Assembly: GCA_022225965.2 (NCBI GenBank)
Contig: JAKJXP020000086.1
Span: 56,702-120,701 of the forward strand
Length of the DNA: 64,000 bases
DNA from: Diatrype stigma
Lineage: Eukaryota; Ascomycota; Sordariomycetes; Xylariales; Diatrypaceae
Direction of reading: 5' to 3'
Every line of letters starts with the position of its first letter. Within the stretch, counting starts at the first letter, position 1. This document shows positions 55,766-64,000 of this stretch, in pieces. The position numbers and the translations under genes were made by a program. The notes under the pieces are model-generated. The model ran no database searches and had not been told where the DNA came from. It saw nothing but the letters and a program-made list of their open reading frames with translations.

Positions 55766-57328
55766 ATGTCAAACAAGAACAAACCTCACCCATGGGCCCT
55801 GCATTGGCGCTCCAACACCTTCTTCATCACTGCAACGGTGGCCATAGGTCTCTTTACCGATTTGTTCCTCTACGGGCTCGTGGTGCCCATACTCCCGTTC
55901 ATGCTGAGGAGCCGGCTCGGTGTACCCGAGGACCAGATCCAGTCCTACGTGTCCGGCCTGCTCGCCGCCTATGCCGGGTCCTCGGTTCTGTTCGCCTTCC
56001 CGGCCGGATGGGTCGCGGACAAGACGAACTCGAGACAGGCACCATTTCTGAGCGGCCTGGCCGCCCTGCTAGGCGCCACCGTCATGCTAGCGTTTGGTCG
56101 GAACATACCTGTGATCATCGTCGCAAGGGTGCTCCAGGGCATTAGCGGTGCAGTCGTTTGGACCATCGGCCTCGCCATGGTGATGGATACTGTGGGACCT
56201 GAGAACATGGGCAAGGTCGTTGGATCGGTAAGGCGCTCGGGAATCTCTTGCCTCCTTTTCGATACTGGTTATCCTGACTGACGGAGCTAGATATTCTCCT
56301 TCATCTCGATTGGCCAACTGGTGGCCCCTGTTCTGGGCGGAGTGCTGTATGAGAAGACAGGTTACGCAGGCGTTTTCGGCGTTTCTTCCGCAGTACTGGC
56401 GTTGGACTTCATCATGCGGCTGTTTATCATAGAAAAGAAAACCGCGGCTAAGTATCTTCTCCCTCCTCAAGGTGAAAGCGCGATCAGTCGCGGCAACGGC
56501 GACCGGGGCAGCGGCGGCAGCACGGGAGACGAGGAGGGCAACCGGGACCAAGAACCGAGCGAGGAGGATCCGCTGCTATCAACACCTGGAAACAACGAGA
56601 ACGAGGATGAGAGCGAGGATGCATACTATAAGATCCAGCACCGGTCGGGAAAGCTCGCCCAATCTGTGCCTATACTACTCTGCTTCCGTAACCCGCGCCT
56701 GCTCGTGTCCCTCCTGCTCGCCTTCGTCCAGGCGTCGCTGCTCGCCCTCTTCGACGCAACCATCCCGACCGAAGCGCAGGAGCTGTTTGGTTTCTCATCC
56801 CTCGAGGCCGGTCTGCTCTTCATCGCGACCGATGTGCCGTACCTGGTGCTGGGGCCGCTCGCAGGGTGGGCGGTAGACCGGTTCGGCACGAAGCCCGCAG
56901 CGGTCTTCGGCTTCGCCTACCTGGTACCGACACTCGTACTGCTCCGACTACCAGCAGCCCATCTACTCGACGACAACAAGACGGGGAACATCATCCTGTA
57001 CTCGACCCTGCTCGCCCTCAACGGCGTCGGGCTGGCCGTCATCGGCTCGCCCAGCGTGGTCGAGGCCAGCGACGTGGTGCAGCGGTACGACCGCGCCAAC
57101 CCGGGCTTCTTCGGCCCCAACGGGCCCTACGCCCAGCTGTACGGCTTCAACTCGGTCTTCTTCAACCTGGGGCTCACGGTCGGGCCCCTCGCCGCCGGGG
57201 CCCTGCGGAACGCTATCGGCTACGGCAACATGAACGTCGTGTTCGCGGCGGCGTGCGGCGTCACGGCCCTGCTGTCGTTCCTGTTCATTGGTGGGAAGCC
57301 GGCGGTACTGGCTCGCTGGAAGTGGTGA
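55766..57328 (+). CDS. MFS drug:proton antiporter-type transporter (DHA)
   Basis: Probable exporter of small organic compounds. Exons 55766-56227 and 56291-57328 (intron 63 bp) give 499 aa. Helix 1 LFTDLFLYGLVVPILP matches the start of DHA-type proteins, motif A is GWVADKTNSRQAP, and motif C-like glycines follow in GQLVAPVLGGVLYEK (helix 5), as expected for antiporters. The loop between the halves is unusually long (about 75 residues) and acidic, with EEDPLLSTP resembling a di-leucine sorting signal and hinting at a vacuolar or endosomal site. The second half is complete (GWAVDRFGTK, FNLGLTVGPLAAGAL). Confidence 0.9.
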
Positions 57329-58365
57329 TTGCAATATAACATGACGGCAGGTTGTATGAAGCTACATATGTGATTGCTGCGCACGATGTAACGACTCTGT
57401 AACTAGATTTGACATTGAGGCATCTAGCCCTATCAGTTACAGGACATTACTGATTCGATAATCTCCCCTGGCAAATTTCCAACGCGGAACTTTAGGTGCC
57501 TCCACTTATAATCCTCTTCCCATAAAATACTTATCTCCGCACCCCCATGCAGGTGTTCTTTGGGCCCTGGGGTCCGGGGAAGTCAAACGCTTACAGTTAG
57601 TTATAGCTGGGTTGATGAGCTGAACCTGATACAGCCGGAAAAGGAGTAGAGTGTTTTGCGTGGCACTCGGAGGGGTCCGAACCAGCTATCTGGAATTGCC
57701 GGATGCTGGACCCTAGTCTATATCCCAAAACGTGGCAGACATTGAATGACGCCAATTGCCGACTATTTTTATATTCCATCAAGACATAACTGCCTCAAAG
57801 GCGATTACGATCCTACTCGATATTCGGCTTCCAACATCGCACAGAATCATATACTTTGGTTTGAATGGCAATGATTTTCATCATGCAACCAAAATCAATC
57901 ATGTGTCGCGGTCAGTTTCTGAAGCATGGATACGAAGATGAAGCCCAGACGGGTACCGTACGCGGCCGCATAGTGTTTACACAGCAGCAAAGTTAATGCC
58001 TAAATACCAATAGCTTTCTAGGGCTGATCTAATAGGCTCCTACTCAAATTCTGGGGTATCTTCTAGAGGTAAGGGGCGCTGACGATCATCCCTATAGGGC
58101 TAGAATGTGATCCCTTTGAATCCAGTGGTTTTATGCCCAGTAAATGATCTGGTAGTGTCTTCATCATCGACCCACGAGCTTCGCAAATGACAGCGAAATA
58201 TCCCGTCCGTGCCTTAGTATATGACTTGCGGCGCAGTCGTGTCGGTCAGCACCCCCTTGTGCCACTGTGCCAAGCACTGCGACGGCCTTATATAATAATG
58301 GTACCCCGCCGCCGGGCCAGCGCTCATTTCCTGTCCGCAAGCCGCTCGACCTCCTGTATCAAGAC
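57329..58365. other. Spacer, no gene recognised
   Basis: Nothing recognised. A GTG-initiated upstream extension of the P450 at 58267 is in frame but lacks the membrane anchor context. Confidence 0.4.
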
Positions 58366-60144
58366 ATGGCCTTGCTACTCGCATTGGTGCCTGCTTTATG
58401 TGCGGTGCTAGTCTGCATCCGCCTCGTATCCAATTGGGCAAGCCTGAGAAAAGCGCCCGGCCCGTGTCTGGCCGGGTTTACCGACCTCTGGAGAGCCTAC
58501 CACCAGTACAATGGGAACCTACGGCAGAAGCTACTGGACTTGCATGCAAAACACGGCCCGATTGTCCGGTACGGCGTTCGCAGTATCAGCATCAGCGACC
58601 CCGAGGTCATCAATGTGGTATACGGGAGCCGAGCTGGCTTCGTCACGGTATGACCTTCGCGGCTCCCCCGCAGATAATCCCCCGAACCACAACACCCACG
58701 CAGCTATCATCTTACTAACTCACACATAGGCGGACTCATACAAAGTGCTAGTCGGCATCCAGAACGGCAAGGAAGTGTCGAGTCTGGTCAGCACGCGTGA
58801 TGAGACGAAGCACGGCCTGCTGCGCCGCTCGGTAGCAAACGCGTTCACGCCCAGCGCCGTTCTGGATTACGAAGACTGCATCGACGAGACCATCGGGGAG
58901 CTCCTCGACTTCGTGGAGAGGAAGAAGACCTTCGATCTCGCCTGGACCATCCTGTGGTACACCATGGATGCCGCAGGCCGCTTTGCGTTCGGCGAGCCTC
59001 TCGGCTGTCTCAAGGCAGAGGATGACGTGGGCGGCGCTATCCAGCTGACCCGTGACCGGCTCAACCACTGGGGCTGGTGAGCATCTTTCTTTCGATGTCC
59101 CTTGATACCCGTTGAGGAGCGTCCCTGCGGCACATCCCTTGTGGAAGGTAGCTAACGCCCGTACCCGACCTTGCATGCAGGTGGTCTTCACTACCGGGGC
59201 TAGAACGGTTGATCTACCGTAACCCCATCGCCATGCGCCGGTCCGCCGCACCGTCTTCGATGGCCGCAGCCGCGGTGGCCAAGCTCAAGGCGAGGAGCGC
59301 CAGGCCCGAGCCCGAGCACGGACACACGGACCTCCTCCAGCGGTTCCTCGAGGCCAGCAAGGACTTCCCCGTGGCGCTCGACACGCCCGGGATCGTCGGG
59401 ATGCTGATGTCGACGATCACGGGGGCGGGCGACACGACGGCGACGACGGTGGTCGCCGTCCTCTACTACCTGATGCGGCACCCGGCCGCGCTCGCGAAGC
59501 TGCGCGACGAGCTCCAACAGCAGGCCAATCTACCAGAGGTCCCGATCCCCAAGTACGCCGACGTCGCCAGGCTGCCGTACCTGCAGGCCGTGATCCGCGA
59601 GTCCATGCGCCTCTTCTCGACGGCGACGTGGCCCATCGAGCGCCTGGTCCCCGAGGGCGGCGCCACCATCGCCGGCATGCACTTCCCCGCCGGCACGAGC
59701 GTCGGCTGCCTGCCCGCGGCCGTGCACCTGAACCCGGGCGTCTTCGGCGATGACGCGCACGCCTTCCGCCCCGAGCGCTGGTTCTCGCTCGACCCCGAGC
59801 GCCTGCGCCAGATGGAGGCCGCCCACATGGGCTTCAGCCGCGGCCGCCGCGTCTGCCTGGGCCAGCACATCGCCGTCCTGCAGATGAAAAAGGTCATTCC
59901 TGCGCTGGTCATGAAGTTTGAGGTTAGTTGATGGGATCCGAGGTATAATTGTTCGCAATCGACGGATACCTCCCCTCCTTGAGTCTTATCACCCCCTATT
60001 TTCTGCAGGATAGTCTAAGTAATCTTGATGCTAACATAACGAACCTAGCTGGGCTTGGTGGATCCGAACCAGTCCTTAGACGCGGACTACTCTGCCGCCG
60101 TGGCTTGTTTCCGCCCTATGTACGCTACAGCTCGACTTAGATAA
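58366..60144 (+). CDS. Cytochrome P450 monooxygenase, ER-anchored
   Basis: Heme-thiolate monooxygenase. Four exons: 58366-58647, 58730-59076, 59181-59922, 60049-60144; 488 aa. An N-terminal anchor (MALLLALVPALCAVLVC) is followed by the Pro-rich hinge KAPGPCLAG. The I-helix oxygen-activation motif is GAGDTTATT, ExxR is ESMR, then FRPERW and the heme loop FSRGRRVCLG with the Cys ligand. Without the last intron (126 bp) the frame stops after KFEVS; splicing adds VDPNQSLDADYSAAVACF and a tail ending TARLR, as expected for the C-terminal sheet. The sequence resembles the pisatin-demethylase/benzoate-hydroxylase-like fungal P450s; substrate unknown. Confidence 0.93.
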
Positions 60145-60657
60145 GTAAGTATACGGCAACATGGTGATTGAGGAGGTATCCTCCACATAGCTTTCGTTCA
60201 AGAATCCAGCCAGGTATTCACAAATAGGGGGTTTTTGATTTGATAGGCCGCAGTAAATCGGATGGTGGAGTGAGTACCAAGTTGGTACGGGCCAGCATCG
60301 CGGAATCTAGTAGACTGTAGTCACGGAACGGCCCGCTCATGAAATATATAACCATAGTAATCGTACGAGAGTGTCATCTCACGAGGTAGATGCATCGAAA
60401 TCAAGGGCGTGTCTACATCCCCGATGCATTCGGCGTTGGTTGTGTCAAAGGTATAGAAGTATAGAATTCGATATGAGAATTGCTAAATCTGCAGTGATTT
60501 CCATTGCTAGATCTGCAGTGACCCGCCTGCCACCTGCTGTAGCCACCTAGCTGCCCACCTAGTTGCCCACCTAATTGCTGAAGCAATTCGAACCAGCTTC
60601 AGAACAACAACCACCCACCTTCCACAACGTTATTCTGTAACCATTCCCAGTTGCAAA
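60145..60657. other. Spacer, no gene recognised
   Basis: Contains three near-repeats of CCACCTAGCTGCCCACCTAG around 60535-60570; nothing else recognised. Confidence 0.4.
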
Positions 60658-60879
60658 ATGACGACTATCCCGAATCCCTCATACGCGAGCGGTTACAATG
60701 GGAAGCTGACGAACTTAACGTATAACCACCTACGAAGCGTACGCGCGGAGGTGCCGCCCGAGGGGGCACTACCCGAAGGGGCACTGCCCGAGGGGGTATT
60801 GTTCGAGGGGGTATTGCTCGAGGGGGTATTGCTCGAGGGGGCACCAGGGGGGCACCAGGGGGGGAACCAGGGGGGGGGG
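60658..60879 (+). pseudogene. Minisatellite-bearing ORF cut by the hAT insertion
   Basis: From the ATG at 60658 a frame codes about 33 ordinary residues (TTIPNPSYASGYNGKLTNLT...), then six 5-residue repeats (PEGAL, PEGAL, PEGVL, FEGVL, LEGVL, LEGAP) and Gly/Gln, and runs into the transposon at 60880. Whether it was ever expressed is unknown. No family is recognised. Confidence 0.3.
60757..60846 (+). repeat. 15-bp minisatellite, six units
   Basis: Six tandem units of the form CYCGAGGGGGYAYTR, in register with the reading frame. It is followed by G-rich sequence ending in a run of ten G (60870-60879) at the transposon boundary. Confidence 0.85.
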
Positions 60880-63800
60880 CAGGGTGTCACGCAACGCCAC
60901 CGCTGCAACGTGATGGCCACCATTTGGTGGCCACCAACCTTTGCAATCCATCCATTCGGGATTTTCCCGAAATTGCGCAACCTGCAACGCAATCTACGAT
61001 AACTTCCGCGTTACGTAACGGTTATAGCGTTATAATAATTAATAAGTCCTTATTATTAGTATTTCCTATTAAAATATACGGCAATATTAATAAGTAACTA
61101 ATATATACCGCCATAACGAAAAAATCGAAGGGTTGGGCATTAGTATTGCTTAGGTTTAAATTTAATAATAATACTTAAAATAATATTTCGGTATTGGCTT
61201 TTTTTTTTTCCCTTTATTAATATTTGGTTTTTGCGATTATTTCATTAGTTCCTTCGCGATGGATTTAATTTTAAACGATACTAATAGCGTTATTTTTAGC
61301 GGCGTCGAATTTGATATTTCTTTTAAACGAATTCCGTAATTCCGACCGATTTAAGATAAACTTTATTCCGATGCTTTTAACGACGATCCCATTTTCGAAA
61401 TACGCTTAATTTAAAAGTTCCTAAATTATATCTTTATATAAATTATAAAACCATATTATGAATAAATCTAGCTGTTCGGATTCGATATAACGAATTCCGA
61501 TAATAACCGCTTATGAATATATAAAATATGCCTTAAACAAAACGTTTATAAGGTTGCCTATTTTTTATACCGCAAAACGCAGAATTATATGAATTATTTA
61601 TATTAAATATATAATATATTTGCGCTTTCGGATTAAACGAAATTTCGATTTTAAAAGAAAAAAGAATTCCGTATATCGAAGGAACCCTTTTAATTGCCTT
61701 TGATTATTAATTATTTCGGATTAAACCTTAACGTTTTTTACGAATAAGCCATTACGAATAGCTTATTAAAAAGCTTTAATAAGCAGGTTTTCCGAGGGCT
61801 ATTAATTAATTGGATTATCGAATGGAACTATTTTTTTCGAATTATTAAAGAACCCGGGCTTCGTAAAATCCTTAAATATTTAAACCCTTTAATAAAGATT
61901 TAAAAAGCTTACGTATTCCGAATTATAATATATAAAATAATAATCCAGGCGTTTTATTAAAGCAAAGGCATTATCGTTAAGGCTTTATAAAATTCGCCCG
62001 GCTTAATTTATTTAGTTTTTAATAAATGGCGTTTAAATAATCGTTATTTATTATATGGTATATATTGCTTTTTTCGGAATGAAAACGATATATTTATAAA
62101 GTTCGTTTTCGGCTTATTCGAATTTGCTTTTCGTTATACGGGTATTAACGTTATCGAAGAAGTTATTAAGTTAATCGAAACCTACGAAATCCCGAAAGAA
62201 AAAATCGGTTATTTCATATTCGATAATGCAATCGTTAACGATATAATAATGGATATATTCGGAAAGGAATTCGGGTTCGATGGGCGTTTGCGGCGGGGCC
62301 GTTACGTTGGGCATATTTTTAATTTAGCTGTAAAAGCCTTATTGTTTGGGCACGATATGGAAGCGTTTGAAGCAGAAATTAACGGCAAAGAAGCGTTAAT
62401 AAAAGCTAAATACGAATTTTGGCGAAAAAAAAAATCTATTAGAAAACTTTATAATATTATTATTTATATATACCGATTTAATAAATTAATTAATATGCTT
62501 CGTTAAATATAACGTATTCTTTATGTTATAACTTTTTTTAATATATTTTTTAATAAAATTCTTAATGTTATTTTCGATAATGCCATTTATTGGTTTTCGT
62601 AATATTATATAATAAAACGCGCCTTTAATTTTCGGTTTTTTTTAGAAATTCTTAATTAATAATTCCGCCGTAAATGGAATGCCGAAAATCGTACGCGATT
62701 AAGCCGGATAAAAAAGGGTATTAAAGAATTCATTATTTTTTAAGCGGATTGTTAATTAATAAACCGCAATTAAAACGTTTTTGTTTTTATAATGGAAATT
62801 CTTTATTTTTTCGAGATCGCTACGAAAAGGCTTAAAGGAAATGGCATTCGGCGTATGCGGAAAAAAAAAATTATTCGCTTTTTCGGAAACATCTAAAAGG
62901 TCCTTTTTATATACGAATGGCTGTTAATAAAGCTCGAGGAATTTAAATTCCGCGTTGCCTTATTTCCGGATTCGAAATTTATCGCTATTAACGTTAATTT
63001 AACTTAAATAAAGCTTAATAAGTATTATAATATCCTTAACGATATATTTATTTATTACATTGCTGTTGTTTTTTATTTTCGTTTTCGATGGAAATATTTA
63101 AAAAGGACTTAAAAGAATCGATTTAAATGGATTAATAAGGCGAAAGCAATTGTTAAAAAAATATGAAATAATGACTACTTTCCGAAAAAGGCCCTTTCGA
63201 ATCCTATTTCCGAATCCGATATATAATAAGTCCAGCCTGAATTTATAAACGAATTCGACGAGTATATCGAAAGTTAATAATTCGGCAACGTAGCGTTTCC
63301 GATTATAAGCCGTAGCTTTAACGATAACTTCGATAAATATATAACGTAATATAACGATAAATATTCCGATAATCGATACATTAAAGATCCGATTGCATAT
63401 TAAAAAACGAAGCAATATAAATATTTGCGTCTTTTAAAAATGGCACTCGATTTTTTAACGATTTAAGCGATATCCGCTAAATGTAAACAATTTTTTTCGG
63501 CTATAGGCAAAATAATTATCGATTTGCGAAATTAACTTAAAATAGGCATAATTAAGATATATTAAGTTTTATAATCGTAACATAAAATAGACCTATTTAA
63601 TATATTTAATTTATCGTTAATTTCGGCTATTAAAGAAAAAGAATTCTTACGGGCCGAACGAATAAATAAAAACGAATTTAAGCAATAAGTAATAAAATGG
63701 ATTAATATTGTTATTAAACCGGAATTAAAAGTAATAGGTCTAATGGATATAAATACCGAATAATAACGCTATAAATAATATTCGCGATTTTTTATATACA

Positions 63801-63958
63801 GCTTTAACTTTCGAATTCGGCTATAACCGTATAATGTCATTATAATTACGTTGCAATTGCGCAATTGCAACCCACCGGTTTTAAGGAGGTGGTTGCAGTT
63901 ATTACAATCCATCTACGAGAGGTCCCGGTTGCAGTGGATTGCGTTGCGTGATACCCTG
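60880..63958. mobile_element. Full-length hAT transposon, RIP-degraded (3.08 kb)
   Basis: Ends are inverted repeats of about 30 bp: left CAGGGTGTCACGCAACGCCA, right TTGCGTTGCGTGATACCCTG. The element sits in a poly-G tract (ten G on the left, twenty on the right), so the expected 8-bp target duplication is present only as indistinguishable G's. Subterminal sequence matches the MITE at 21841-22316. The interior is extremely AT-rich and contains a transposase relic, listed separately. This is probably the family's autonomous form before mutation. Confidence 0.9.
61259..63763 (+). pseudogene. hAT transposase, inactivated by in-frame stops
   Basis: A single frame of 835 codons from ATG 61259 to TAA 63763 stays in register at 62249, 63440 and 63743, yet is interrupted by many TAA/TAG codons. 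Recognisable parts, in order: NRYLLYGIYCFFRNENDIF, IGYFIFDNAIVND, FGFDGRLRRGRYVGHIFNLA with VKALLFGHD (62249-62506, the longest stop-free piece), and the C-terminal dimerisation region (AISAKCKQFFSA near 63465-63500). Stops occur where family members have Gln, Arg or Trp, as expected from C-to-T changes on either strand. No indel was detected. Confidence 0.88.
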
Positions 63959-64000
63959 GGGGGGGGGGGGGGGGGGGGAAAAAACACCCGGCCAATATTG
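63959..64000. other. Poly-G flank and window end
   Basis: A run of 20 G (63959-63978) follows the transposon, then AAAAAACACCCGG and the window ends. The run is a likely assembly weak point. Confidence 0.6.

Noticed and set aside
58267..58365. Upstream in-frame extension of the P450 starting at GTG
   Set aside because: It would place 33 polar residues before the membrane anchor; the ATG at 58366 gives a normal P450 start.

Overview
The window looks like a piece of a filamentous ascomycete (Pezizomycotina) nuclear genome, probably a Sordariomycete-like saprotroph or plant associate; the class is inference. Genes carry short spliceosomal introns (mostly 43-125 bp, GTRNGY donors, CTAAC-type branch points). 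Coding regions are GC-rich and spacers AT-richer. Several spacers exceed 2 kb. The right end holds a DNA transposon whose transposase is full of in-frame stops without a frameshift, the usual outcome of repeat-induced point mutation (RIP), a process known from Pezizomycotina. I see no rRNA, tRNA or CRISPR array.

Layout. 0.8-4.7 kb: D-amino-acid oxidase, an AA9 LPMO and a small repeat-containing membrane protein. 5.5-13.2 kb: an ACS-type MFS permease, a GNAT acetyltransferase, a short orphan and a kinase-like protein. 13.9-24.5 kb: a secreted GH64 glucanase, a small secreted cysteine-rich protein, a hAT-type MITE, an FAD monooxygenase, a cysteine-rich one-pass membrane protein, a second hAT MITE and a tannase/feruloyl-esterase-family protein. 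25.5-31 kb: one very large gene combining a zinc finger, a P-loop NTPase, a RING-like finger and a patatin phospholipase. 32.6-33.5 kb: an AA13 (starch-type) LPMO with a one-base shift in its signal peptide. 35.36 kb: an interstitial telomeric repeat. 36.1-47 kb: a signal-peptide-bearing FMN-dependent 2-hydroxyacid dehydrogenase, a ferric-reductase-like flavocytochrome, a SnoaL-like relic, a second ACS permease, a truncated gene fragment and an SDR. 47.8-60.1 kb: a GH1 glycosidase, a Ras-like GTPase, an unknown five-exon protein, a DHA-type MFS exporter and a cytochrome P450. 60.7-64 kb: a 15-bp minisatellite ORF interrupted by a full-length but RIP-damaged hAT element.

How the genes fit together. 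Many products are predicted to be secreted enzymes acting on plant or fungal polymers (AA9, AA13, GH64, GH1) or oxidising small substrates (FMN dehydrogenase). The ferric reductase, the permeases and the flavoenzymes could serve uptake and redox supply. There is no PKS, NRPS or terpene synthase, so I do not call a biosynthetic cluster. The patatin/NTPase/RING protein is the best candidate for an unusual system: its layout (nucleotide-binding module plus phospholipase effector) recalls immune-type switch proteins, but that role is inference.

Exon boundaries were read by eye. For every multi-exon model the exon lengths were checked to sum to a whole number of codons; the AA13 gene fails that test by one base.
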